In this document: positions 18,301-26,259 of the stretch, one piece after another
Position numbering within the stretch: the stretch's first letter is position 1
How the letters are laid out: every line of letters starts with the position of its first letter
Source of the DNA: Caldilineaceae bacterium
Lineage (GTDB): Bacteria; Chloroflexota; Anaerolineae; Caldilineales; Caldilineaceae
DNA length: 64,000 nucleotides
Direction of reading: 5' to 3'
Assembly (NCBI GenBank): GCA_022842065.1
Contig: JALHQH010000021.1
Coordinates: forward strand, 1-64,000
Notes under the pieces: generated by a model
Told to the model about the DNA's origin: nothing
Seen by the model: the letters and a program-made list of their open reading frames with translations, nothing else
The model's database searches: none
Translations under genes and position numbers: made by a program

Positions 18301-18342
18301 GTGTGGGGGATAGACGATTGGTCTATCCCCACACACTGTTTT
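18301..18342 (+). terminator. Likely terminator after the nuclease-like gene
   Basis: A stem of 14 bp with one bulged G (GTGTGGGG and CCCCACAC) and a small loop is followed closely by TGTTTTG. The T-run is short. Confidence 0.5.
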
Positions 18343-18429
18343 GCCGCCTGTCATCGATTGAATCTCCCCAAAACTAACCCAAAACATCAAAATTGTATCG
18401 TGTGTGGTATCCTGAAGGAAAGACAACAA

Positions 18430-18514
18430 GGGACGACTGGCGGGTGACGACGGACGACCTCTGGCTTCGACAAGCTCAGCTGCCGGTCACCCATCGTCAC
18501 CCGCCAGTCGTCCC
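18430..18514. repeat. Hairpin repeat upstream of fadN
   Basis: Two perfect 21-bp arms (beginning GGGACGACTGGCGGGTG) flank a core containing TGGCTTCG, GCTCAGC and GCCGGTC. The same core order recurs in the hairpin downstream of fadN at 20973. Confidence 0.75.
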
Positions 18515-18539
18515 CATGCAACCAAAGGAGCAACCAACC

Positions 18540-20972
18540 ATGAGCTATGGCATCAACCGCGTCACCGTGATCGGTGCGGGGACGATGGGCGCGGCGATTG
18601 CCGGGCAGCTAGCCAATGCCGGCGTACCGGTGACACTACTCGACATGGCGCCCACCAGCCTGACGCCGGAGGAAGAAAAGGCAGGGCTGACGCTTGACCA
18701 TCCCAAGGTCCGCAATCGGATTGTGCGCGGCGGCTATGAGCGTATGATCAAAGCCAAACCGGCCAATCTCTTTGGGGGTGACACCGCCCAACGGATCACA
18801 GTCGGTAATCTAGCAGATGACTTTGAAGGAGCTGTCAGCAAAAGCGACTGGATCATCGAAGTGATCGTCGAGCGGCCTGCGCCAAAACAACAGCTCATGG
18901 CGCGCCTCGAAGCAGTTGCCCCCAAACACGCGCTCATCAGCACGAACACCTCGGGGATTCCGATTCACATTATCAGTCAGGGACGTAGCGACGATTTTAA
19001 ACGGCGCTTCTTGGGTACGCACTTTTTTAACCCGCCCCGCTATCTGCACCTGCTCGAAGTAATTCCCACCCCAGATACCGACCCGGCACTGATTGAGCGG
19101 ATCAAAAACTTTGCCGAAAATGTGCTGGGGAAAGGGGTGGTCATCTGTAAAGATACGCCCAACTTCATCGCCAACCGCATGTTCAGTTTTATCATCAGCG
19201 ATGTGATGGAATATGCGATTGAAAACGGCTACGCCGTCGAAGAGACCGACCGGCTCACCGGTGATCTGGTGGGCCGCCCCAAGAGTGGCACCTTCCGCCT
19301 TGGCGATATTGTCGGTATCGACGTGATGGCGCTGGTCAATGAGAATCTCTACGGGCTGATTCCCGACGATGAGGATCGCGAAGTGCTGCTCGCGCCGCAG
19401 ACCACAGCAGTGCTCAAAACCCTGATGGACAATCAATTACTCGGCAACAAAAGCGGTCAGGGATTTTTCAAGACGGTGGCAGAAAAAGGGGATAAAAGCT
19501 TCTGGGGGCTGGATTTAGTTGCGGCAGCCCAGGGCAAGCTCGATTACATTGCGCCCCAAAAACCGCGTTGGGAAAGCGTCGGCGCTGTCCGCGAAAAGCC
19601 GATTGCCGAGCGCATCCGCACTCTCGCTAAGACCGACGACCGCGCCGGGGAGTTGATCTGGCACACGCTGAGCAACACCATGGCCTATGCGTCAAAGCGG
19701 GTACCCGAAATCGCTGATAGTCTGGCCGATATTGACAACGCGATGAAGTGGGGCTTTGGCTGGACCTATGGTCCTTTTGAAACGTGGGATCTGCTCGGTG
19801 TTGCCGATACCGTGAAACGCATGGAAGGTGAAGGGCTGGCGGTCGCGCCGTGGGTCAAGGCGATGTTGGCGGCAGGACATCAAAGTTTTTACACTTACGC
19901 GGGTACAACGCTGCTAGTTTACAGCCCAGTGGACAAAGCCTATGTGCCACTGGTGCGCGGCGAGCGGATCATCAAGCTCGACGAGGTGCGCCGTCACCAA
20001 CGCGCCGTGGCCGAAAATGAGTCGGCAAGTCTGCACAACCTCGGTGACGGGGTGCTGCTGCTTGAATTTCACAGCAAGATGAATGTCTTTGATGCGGCGA
20101 TCATGCAGTTAATGCAGCAGGCAATTGAAAAACTTCATGGTGCTGCTACTGGGCTGGTGATTGCCAACGAAGGGGTCAATTTTTCAGCAGGGGCCAATCT
20201 CTTTGGACTGGGCATGTTGGCCCAATCCGGCCAGTGGGGCGAGTTGGCACAGATGATCAAACAGGGGCAGGATACCTTTATGGCGCTGCGCACTGCCCCC
20301 AAACCGGTGGTAGCGGCCCCCTTTCAACGGGCGCTGGGCGGCGGGGTGGAGGTCTGTCTACACGCGGACCGCATCGTTGCCCAAGCAGAAACTTACATGG
20401 GCTTGGTCGAAGCCGGCGTCGGCATTATCCCCGGTTGGGGTGGTTGCAAGGAGATGGTACGCCGCAACCTGAGCCCCCACATGCATGCCACCAATGTCAA
20501 CCCAACCCCCTATCTGCGCCAGATCTTTGAGACGATTGGCTTTGCCAAAGTCTCAACCTCGGCCGTGGAAGCACGCGAGCTAGGCTTTCTAGACCAGGAA
20601 GATCAGATTGTGCTGAATCCCGAACATTTACTGGCCGCAGCACATGAGGAAGTGTTGCATTTAGCCGCCGCAGGCTATACACCGCCGGGCGTCAAGGGCA
20701 ATGTTTACGCAGCCGGGCGTGATATCCTGGCCAGCACTAAGATTGAAATTTACTCACTCCACCAAGGGGGCTTTATCAGCGAACATGATGCCAAGATCGC
20801 CGGCAAACTGGCCTATGTCCTCTGTGGCGGTGACCTCAGCACCGGAGCGTGGATGGACGAGCAATATTTCCTTGATCTGGAGCGGGAAGCACTGGTCAGC
20901 CTGGCCGGAGAGGAGAAGACCCAGGCGCGGGTCTGGTATATGTTACAGAATGGGAAACCCTTGCGGAATTAA
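18540..20972 (+). CDS. fadN: 3-hydroxyacyl-CoA dehydrogenase / enoyl-CoA hydratase fusion
   Basis: A bifunctional beta-oxidation enzyme of 810 residues: it hydrates enoyl-CoA and oxidises 3-hydroxyacyl-CoA with NAD. The order is that of FadN (dehydrogenase first), not FadB. A Rossmann domain opens with VIGAGTMGAAIAGQLANAG; the catalytic His is in GTHFFNPPRY; a second 3HCDH C-terminal domain has WGFGWTYGPFETWD; then an enoyl-CoA hydratase domain with LVIANEGVNFSAGANL and AAPFQRALGGGVEV as oxyanion-hole segments. The start at 18540 (MSYGINRV) is preceded by AAAGGAG; the open frame upstream is only the hairpin repeat. It is followed by the thiolase fadA, with which it should form the beta-oxidation complex. 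Confidence 0.93.
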   Translation: MSYGINRVTVIGAGTMGAAIAGQLANAGVPVTLLDMAPTSLTPEEEKAGLTLDHPKVRNRIVRGGYERMIKAKPANLFGGDTAQRITVGNLADDFEGAVSKSDWIIEVIVERPAPKQQLMARLEAVAPKHALISTNTSGIPIHIISQGRSDDFKRRFLGTHFFNPPRYLHLLEVIPTPDTDPALIERIKNFAENVLGKGVVICKDTPNFIANRMFSFIISDVMEYAIENGYAVEETDRLTGDLVGRPKSGTFRLGDIVGIDVMALVNENLYGLIPDDEDREVLLAPQTTAVLKTLMDNQLLGNKSGQGFFKTVAEKGDKSFWGLDLVAAAQGKLDYIAPQKPRWESVGAVREKPIAERIRTLAKTDDRAGELIWHTLSNTMAYASKRVPEIADSLADIDNAMKWGFGWTYGPFETWDLLGVADTVKRMEGEGLAVAPWVKAMLAAGHQSFYTYAGTTLLVYSPVDKAYVPLVRGERIIKLDEVRRHQRAVAENESASLHNLGDGVLLLEFHSKMNVFDAAIMQLMQQAIEKLHGAATGLVIANEGVNFSAGANLFGLGMLAQSGQWGELAQMIKQGQDTFMALRTAPKPVVAAPFQRALGGGVEVCLHADRIVAQAETYMGLVEAGVGIIPGWGGCKEMVRRNLSPHMHATNVNPTPYLRQIFETIGFAKVSTSAVEARELGFLDQEDQIVLNPEHLLAAAHEEVLHLAAAGYTPPGVKGNVYAAGRDILASTKIEIYSLHQGGFISEHDAKIAGKLAYVLCGGDLSTGAWMDEQYFLDLEREALVSLAGEEKTQARVWYMLQNGKPLRN

Positions 20973-21047
20973 CGACTGACGACTGACGACCTTTGGCTTC
21001 GCGCCCAGCGGGCACCCGCTCAGCCGCCGGTCGTCAGTCGTCAGTCG
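20973..21047. repeat. Hairpin repeat between fadN and fadA
   Basis: Perfect 19-bp arms built of GACGACT units start immediately after the fadN stop codon. The core carries TTTGGCTTCG, GCTCAGC and GCCGGTC as in the repeat at 18430. It could stabilise or attenuate the message between the two genes. Confidence 0.75.
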
Positions 21048-21078
21048 TCGGTCGTCCTAATCATAGAAGGGATAAATC

Positions 21079-22254
21079 ATGCAAAATGCAGTGATTGTTG
21101 CTGCCGTCCGCACGGCGGTCGGCAAGGCACCAAAGGGGACTTTGCGCACGACACGGCCCGATGATCTGGCCGCGGCGGTGATCAAAGCCGTGATCGAGCG
21201 GGCCGGGATTGATGGGAGCGCAGTCGAAGATATTACGCTTGGCTGTGCTTTTCCCGAAGCGGAGCAGGGGATGAACATGGCGCGGATCGCCGCGCTGCGC
21301 GCCGGACTGCCCGAAAGCGTCTGCGGCCAAACCATTAACCGCTTCTGCGCCAGCGGCTTACAGACGGTGGCCACCGCCGCGATGCAAATTATGGCCGGCA
21401 TGGGCGAATCGATCATCGCTGGCGGGGCGGAGAGCATGAGCATGGTGCCGATGATCGGCAACAAATTTGTCGCCAACCCCGTGTTGGTGGAGGAGTATCC
21501 CGGCACCTACATCGGCATGGGGTTAACTGCCGAAAATGTGGCGCGCCAATATGAAGTCAGCCGTGAGGAGCAGGATAGGTTTGCCCTGCGCAGCCATCAA
21601 CGCGCGGCCGCCGCCCAAGATAGTGGTAAGTTTGCCGAGGAAATTGTGCCGCTGGAAATTAGCGCAAAGTTAGGCGAAGGGAGCACGGTAAAAGAAGTAC
21701 AACTCACCTTTGCCCAGGATGAAGGCATTCGCCGTGACAGCTCCGCCGAAGCGCTGGCGAAGCTTAAGCCGGTCTTTCATGTCAAGGGCACTGTCACTGC
21801 TGGCAACAGCAGCCAGACCAGTGACGGTGCCGCCGCCCTGTTGATCATGAGTGAAGCACGGGCCAAGGCACTGGGCTTGACACCACTGGCACGTTTTGTC
21901 AGCTTTGCCGTCGGCGGCGTGCGCCCGGAAGTGATGGGCATTGGGCCGGTGGCCGCGGTCCCTAAAGCACTAAAGTTGGCCGGCATGACGTTAGCCGATG
22001 TTGATCTCGTCGAGTTGAACGAAGCCTTTGCCGCACAGGCATTGGCTGTGATCCGCGAGTTGGGCCTGGACGAAGAGCGGGTCAACGTCAACGGCGGTGC
22101 AATTGCCCTGGGTCATCCGCTGGGTTGCACAGGGGCCAAGCTCACGGTGCAAATTCTGCATGAATTAGGGCGGCGTGACAAAAATGTTGGGCTGATAACT
22201 ATGTGTATTGGCGGCGGCATGGGTGCGGCCGGGATTATTGAACGGTTGAACTAG
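21079..22254 (+). CDS. fadA: Acetyl-CoA acyltransferase (3-ketoacyl-CoA thiolase)
   Basis: Catalyses the last step of beta-oxidation, thiolytic cleavage of 3-ketoacyl-CoA to acetyl-CoA. All thiolase motifs are present: the nucleophile Cys in [11 protein letters not shown] (about residue 91), [23 protein letters not shown] (catalytic His) and the second Cys in [11 protein letters not shown] near the C-terminus. The length of 391 aa is normal. It lies 106 nt behind fadN in the same direction and is almost certainly its partner. Confidence 0.94.
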   Translation: MQNAVIVAAVRTAVGKAPKGTLRTTRPDDLAAAVIKAVIERAGIDGSAVEDITLGCAFPEAEQGMNMARIAALRAGLPESVCGQTINRFCASGLQTVATAAMQIMAGMGESIIAGGAESMSMVPMIGNKFVANPVLVEEYPGTYIGMGLTAENVARQYEVSREEQDRFALRSHQRAAAAQDSGKFAEEIVPLEISAKLGEGSTVKEVQLTFAQDEGIRRDSSAEALAKLKPVFHVKGTVTAGNSSQTSDGAAALLIMSEARAKALGLTPLARFVSFAVGGVRPEVMGIGPVAAVPKALKLAGMTLADVDLVELNEAFAAQALAVIRELGLDEERVNVNGGAIALGHPLGCTGAKLTVQILHELGRRDKNVGLITMCIGGGMGAAGIIERLN

Positions 22255-22257
22255 CCC

Positions 22258-22286
22258 TTGACAAAAGTTCACATTTATGTTAACTT
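22258..22286 (+). promoter_or_regulatory. Promoter of the toxin-antitoxin operon (leaderless)
   Basis: A perfect TTGACA, a 17-nt spacer and TAACTT, ending exactly 6 nt before ATG 22293. This is the same geometry as the promoter at 17315. Confidence 0.6.
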
Positions 22287-22292
22287 CTCTTG

Positions 22293-22652
22293 ATGAGAGT
22301 CGTTAATTTCTACAGTACGCGTTCAGGTCGATCGCCTGTGACGGAGTTTCTCGATGGGCTCAATGGCAAACAGACACAAAAGATTGTCTGGGTGCTGTCG
22401 CTCATTGAGGAATTGGATGTTGTGCCGACACCATATCTGAAGAAGTTAGTTAACACGGCTGAAATTTGGGAAGTACGTGTTCAATTCGGTGGAAATATCT
22501 TTCGTCTGCTTGGCTTCTTTGACGGGCCATCATTGGTTATACTGACAAACGGTTTTGCCAAGAAAACACAGAAGACCCCACAACAGGAGATCAGCTTGGC
22601 AGAAGAGCGGAGACGCGATTATTTAGCGCGAAAAGGAGTGACAGATGAGTGA
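22293..22652 (+). CDS. RelE/HigB-type toxin (phage Gp49-like family)
   Basis: A type II toxin of the RelE superfamily, DUF891/Gp49-like group, expected to be a ribosome-dependent mRNA interferase. The 119-residue protein has the family layout: [45 protein letters not shown] and the C-terminal [14 protein letters not shown], typical for HigB. The toxin precedes the antitoxin, the order of HigBA. The start at ATG 22293 is chosen because the promoter predicts transcription beginning there; a TTG lies directly before it. It overlaps the antitoxin gene by 8 nt. Confidence 0.85.
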   Translation: MRVVNFYSTRSGRSPVTEFLDGLNGKQTQKIVWVLSLIEELDVVPTPYLKKLVNTAEIWEVRVQFGGNIFRLLGFFDGPSLVILTNGFAKKTQKTPQQEISLAEERRRDYLARKGVTDE

Positions 22653-22920
22653 TTTGCAACATTATATTGCAAAGCGCAAAGCAGCCGATCAAATCTTTGC
22701 TGAGGGTTATGATACCGGTTATACAGACTTCAAGATCGGTGTCTTGCTCCGTCAAGCTCGTGAAGACGCGGGCTTGACACAAGAACAAGTGGCCTTGGCC
22801 ATCGGCACAAAAAAATCGGCCATTTCACGCATCGAGAATCATGCAGAAAATGTGACACTTTCCACATTAAAAGCCTATGCCAGTGCAGTTGGCCAAACCC
22901 TTCACGTTCAACTCAAGTGA
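22645..22920 (+). CDS. XRE-family antitoxin (HigA-like)
   Basis: The antitoxin neutralises the preceding toxin and probably represses the operon. Residues 35-88 form a Cro/CI helix-turn-helix ([31 protein letters not shown]). The N-terminal 34 residues are a typical toxin-contacting extension. AAGGAG stands before the ATG, inside the toxin gene, and the 8-nt overlap indicates translational coupling. A strong terminator follows at 23023. Confidence 0.87.
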   Translation: MSDLQHYIAKRKAADQIFAEGYDTGYTDFKIGVLLRQAREDAGLTQEQVALAIGTKKSAISRIENHAENVTLSTLKAYASAVGQTLHVQLK

Positions 22921-23022
22921 TCTCTGTTTGAAAACGGTAATGCTTATTAGTGCTGGAAAAGCCGTTTGCAAAACAACCGTGCGATAGTTCATCGCTAGCA
23001 TTTTTATTACACTGTCCGATAT

Positions 23023-23053
23023 GTCCGCTCGCAATCGAGCGGACTTTTTTATT
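23023..23053 (+). terminator. Intrinsic terminator after the toxin-antitoxin pair
   Basis: GTCCGCTCG and CGAGCGGAC pair perfectly around CAAT and are followed by TTTTTT. Confidence 0.9.
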
Positions 23054-23201
23054 TCATCACCTCTCCCTGATTTCTTCACATTTCCTTCACAGCCTCGCCC
23101 GATACTAAGAGCAACGCAGCAAATGAAATTTAGCAGACTGCGCATCAACAATTAGTTCTGGGTGTGCTGGTTCAGCAGCCCATAGATGAAGGAGATTAAC
23201 C

Positions 23202-23750
23202 ATGTGGGAACGATTGGAAAAGATGGATCGGCGAACGCTGGTCGCAATGGTGGTAGCGGTGATCGCCGGGATCTTGATTTTTGGTGCCATCGCCAGTGGG
23301 ATTCGCCAGGCGGGGTGGAATGAAGGGTTTTTGGTTGGCCAGTTGAGTAGCGGGGCAACTTCGGCGACGGAAGGGACGCAGGCCGTCAATTCTTATCTCG
23401 CCACGCGTGGTTATAGCGTGCATAGCTGGGGCGGACACGGTTGGCATCCCTTCGGGATCATCGGTGGCTTCTTCCGCTTCCTCTTCTTTGGCTTCCTGAT
23501 TATGCTCGCCTTTAAGTTCTTTGCCTTCCGCCGCTGGGCACGACATGGCTATCCCGGCGGCCAACCGGGCGGACCGTGGGGTCATCATGGCCGCCACCAC
23601 TGGGGTCAACACGGTGAACAGAGCCAGCAGAGCGCCCCGACTCCTCAAACACAGCCACAGTCGGGTAATTCACCAGCAAGTGACCCGCTGCCGGGCGCGA
23701 TGTCAGATGAAATGAAAGGGACGCAGAATACCAGTTGGACACAACTCTAG
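23202..23750 (+). CDS. Membrane protein with two helices and a His/Gly-rich tail
   Basis: No family is recognised. A good ribosome site (AAGGAG) precedes the ATG. One transmembrane helix lies at about residues 13-34 (TLVAMVVAVIAGILIFGAIA) and a second, Phe-rich one at about 86-110. Between them is an external loop of about 50 residues. The C-terminal tail (115-182) is rich in His, Gly and Gln (GPWGHHGRHHWGQHG), suggesting metal binding. It stands directly upstream of a two-component system and may be part of the envelope stress or metal response that system controls; that link is only by position. Confidence 0.6.
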   Translation: MWERLEKMDRRTLVAMVVAVIAGILIFGAIASGIRQAGWNEGFLVGQLSSGATSATEGTQAVNSYLATRGYSVHSWGGHGWHPFGIIGGFFRFLFFGFLIMLAFKFFAFRRWARHGYPGGQPGGPWGHHGRHHWGQHGEQSQQSAPTPQTQPQSGNSPASDPLPGAMSDEMKGTQNTSWTQL

Positions 23751-23763
23751 ACGACCATAACTA

Positions 23764-23805
23764 ACGAGTCGTAGGGTCACGGCATGCCGTGACCCTACGA
23801 CTCGT
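23764..23805. repeat. Perfect 42-bp loopless palindrome
   Basis: The sequence reads identically on both strands and is centred on GGCATGCC. It stands between the membrane protein and the two-component promoter; it may act as a terminator when transcribed or be a dispersed palindrome. Confidence 0.8.
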
Positions 23806-23876
23806 GATAGGGATCGTCGTTATTACATTTTTTATTGTGACAGATCACTGGTATATTGCACTTGAAGAAGCGGTGA

Positions 23877-23906
23877 TTCACACGCTAGTTTGGCCGGTGG
23901 TATGAT
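23877..23906 (+). promoter_or_regulatory. Candidate promoter of the two-component operon
   Basis: TTCACA, an 18-nt spacer and TATGAT, about 35 nt before the response regulator ATG. Confidence 0.45.
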
Positions 23907-23940
23907 ACCTACGGCAACCAAGTAAGATAATGGTTATAAA

Positions 23941-24633
23941 ATGAACGAACTGATTCTTGTCGTCGATGATGAACCGAAAATTGTTCGCCTGGCGCGTGAT
24001 TACCTGGAGCGCAGCAACTTCCGCGTGCTGCCGGCGGAGGATGGGATCACCGCGCTAGCGGCTGCCCGCCAAGAGAAGCCCGACCTGGTCATCCTCGACC
24101 TCAATCTGCCGGGGCTGGATGGGTTGGATGTCTGCCGGGCCTTGCGTCGCGAATCGAGCGTGCCGATTATCATGCTCACCGCGCGGGCCGAAGAGATGGA
24201 TCGGCTGATCGGGCTAGAGTTGGGGGCGGATGACTACATTGTCAAGCCCTTTTCACCGCGTGAACTGGTGGCGCGGGTGCGTGCCGTTCTCCGCCGTGCC
24301 CAGGGTGAAGTGCAGACAGCCGAAGTCGTCCATGTGGGTGCGCTCGAAATTGACCTCAATGGTCATCGCGTTACCTTGGGCAACGAGGTGATCAAACTGA
24401 CGCGGATTGAATTTACCATGCTGGCGATCCTGGCCCAACACCCCGGCCAAACCTTTAGCCGCGCCCAATTGATCGACCGCCTGCACGGCACGGCGGATGG
24501 CAGTTATGACCGCAGCATCGATGCACATATCAAAAATCTGCGCCGCAAACTCGAAGTCGATCCTGCCAATCCCCAATACATTCTCACCGTTTACGGCATC
24601 GGCTATCAATTCACGGAGCAGGTGGAGCGATGA
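23941..24633 (+). CDS. OmpR-family response regulator
   Basis: A DNA-binding response regulator of 230 aa. The receiver has VVDDEPKI (acidic pair), the phospho-acceptor in LVILDLNLPGLDG, the Thr switch in IIMLTAR and Lys in IVKPFSPREL. The C-terminal winged helix (about 130-228) ends with LEVDPANPQYILTVYGIGYQF, the usual OmpR/PhoB wing. Its stop overlaps the kinase start by 4 nt (ATGA), so the pair is translationally coupled. The signal is unknown. Confidence 0.93.
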   Translation: MNELILVVDDEPKIVRLARDYLERSNFRVLPAEDGITALAAARQEKPDLVILDLNLPGLDGLDVCRALRRESSVPIIMLTARAEEMDRLIGLELGADDYIVKPFSPRELVARVRAVLRRAQGEVQTAEVVHVGALEIDLNGHRVTLGNEVIKLTRIEFTMLAILAQHPGQTFSRAQLIDRLHGTADGSYDRSIDAHIKNLRRKLEVDPANPQYILTVYGIGYQFTEQVER

Positions 24634-25829
24634 GCAGCGACCCTGAAGCGCCGGTAACACCCCCAGCTACCGTACAACCAACGGCGCATGGGGACCACAA
24701 CCATAGCCACTGGACGGGGCATCGGTGGCGCGGCCACGGGCATTACCCATGGGGCGACCGGCCACCAGCGTGGGCCAACCAGGGGTGGCAGGAACGGCGA
24801 CGCTTTTTCCTCTTGCGTTTTCTCGGCTTTGTCCTGTTGATGATGCTGTTAGTCGCAGGCGGCATGGCTGTGCTCGCCTTTCATCTCACCAATTATTTTG
24901 GCGGCAATCACCAGATGGCCCGTCTGGTTTGGGTCAGTGGGTGTGGCTTGGCGTTCGCCTTCCCTTTGTTGGCCCTGGCAATCATGGCGCGCGTCTTTCG
25001 TAGTTATGCACTGCCTTTGGCCGATATTATGACCGCCGCCGATCAGGTTGCCGATGGCAATTTAAGTGTACGGCTGGAAAAGCGCGGCAGTCGCGATTTT
25101 CAACAGTTGGCCGATTCGTTTAACCGCATGACGGCAGAATTAGAGCGGACCGATCAACAGCGGCGCAATCTCACTGCGGATGTCGCCCATGAATTGCGCA
25201 CCCCACTCCACATTATTCAGGGCAACCTGGAAGGGGTGCTCGACGGGGTGTATGAACCGTCCCCCGAACACATCGAAGCAACGCTTGAAGAGACGCGCGC
25301 GCTAGCACGCCTGGTCGAGGATCTGCGACTGCTTTCGCTGGCCGAAGGGGGTGAATTGCGCCTAGAACGAAGCGCGGTGGATGTGGGCGATCTGCTGGCC
25401 GATGTGGCGACCAGCTTTAGTGGCCAGGCCGAAGCAAACGGCGTCACTCTGGTCACGCACGTTGACAGTCAAGTACCATTAACGATGCAAGGCGATCCAG
25501 GGCGGCTGGATCAAGTGTTAAGCAATTTGGTGACCAACGCGCTGCGCCACACGCCCCCTGGCGGAGCCGTAACCTTGTCGGCCGGTCGCCAGGAAAAACA
25601 GATCGTCATCACCGTAGCGGACACCGGCATGGGCATCCCAACCGACGATCTCCCTTTTGTCTTTGATCGCTTTTGGAAAGGCGACCGCGCCCGTACCCAA
25701 AGTCAGGGCGCGGGTAGTGGCTTGGGCTTAGCGATTGCCCGCCAGTTGGTGGAAGCACACGGTGGGCGGATTGGGGTCACAAGCCAGGAGGGGATGGGGG
25801 CGGTTTTTACGATTGGGTTGCCGGGGTGA
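24630..25829 (+). CDS. HAMP-domain sensor histidine kinase
   Basis: Partner of the upstream regulator. The N-terminal 55 residues are cytoplasmic and rich in His/Trp/Gly (HGDHNHSHWTGHRWRGHGHY), resembling the tail of the neighbouring membrane protein and hinting at metal binding. Two transmembrane helices with a very short external loop follow (about 65-90 and 103-125). Then come HAMP (MTAADQVADGNLSVRLEK), the phospho-His in DVAHELRTPLHIIQGN, and the ATP lid with N box NLVTNALRHT, G1 DTGMGIP and G2 GSGLGLAIARQLVEAHGG. The tiny sensor loop suggests sensing in the membrane or by the His-rich tail. Confidence 0.9.
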   Translation: MSSDPEAPVTPPATVQPTAHGDHNHSHWTGHRWRGHGHYPWGDRPPAWANQGWQERRRFFLLRFLGFVLLMMLLVAGGMAVLAFHLTNYFGGNHQMARLVWVSGCGLAFAFPLLALAIMARVFRSYALPLADIMTAADQVADGNLSVRLEKRGSRDFQQLADSFNRMTAELERTDQQRRNLTADVAHELRTPLHIIQGNLEGVLDGVYEPSPEHIEATLEETRALARLVEDLRLLSLAEGGELRLERSAVDVGDLLADVATSFSGQAEANGVTLVTHVDSQVPLTMQGDPGRLDQVLSNLVTNALRHTPPGGAVTLSAGRQEKQIVITVADTGMGIPTDDLPFVFDRFWKGDRARTQSQGAGSGLGLAIARQLVEAHGGRIGVTSQEGMGAVFTIGLPG

Positions 25830-25883
25830 ATATGATTAAGCGGCCTGCTTTTGGGCAGAAGAGGCGGCGTTTATACTGCGGTT

Positions 25884-25943
25884 GGGCATAGATGATAAGC
25901 AAACCAACTCATCTACACGAGAAAAAGCGTATCATCTATGCCC
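25884..25943. repeat. Inverted repeat after the kinase gene
   Basis: Perfect 14-bp arms (GGGCATAGATGATA and complement) are separated by 32 nt. It may stop kinase transcription; no T-run follows. Confidence 0.5.
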
Positions 25944-26059
25944 GAGCTAAGTATATGTTGAGCGGTTTGGATGAATAGCAACACACAACGCTTTTAGACA
26001 AAAATTTCTTTACCAAAGCAATGTCACAGTTTACAATGCTGTCCCGATACAGGTAATAG

Positions 26060-26182
26060 AAGTGCAGGAGAGAAGTCGGCCTCGCCAATGAATTGCTGGC
26101 CTTGGGCGTTCCCAAAGACGATATTGTTCTCGGTTTTCATTCGCCCTTTATGCGACAGCACACTGAGTTTACAACAGGGTAG
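26060..26182 (+). pseudogene. Relic of a XisI-type protein (C-terminal end only)
   Basis: From 26072 the frame encodes EVGLANELLALGVPKDDIV followed by LGFHSPFMRQHTEF and a stop. This is the highly conserved C-terminus of XisI (fdxN element excision controlling factor family). Stops lie immediately upstream in frame and no N-terminal part or XisH partner is visible, so this is a decayed remnant. The remainder of 25830-26259 shows only the inverted repeat at 25884. Confidence 0.6.
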
Positions 26183-26259
26183 CCTCATCGGTTTCTGTTA
26201 ATGCCTCCAAGACGAAGCTGATCTTATCATGCAGTTGAATCGCGCGCGGTCAAAGCGGC

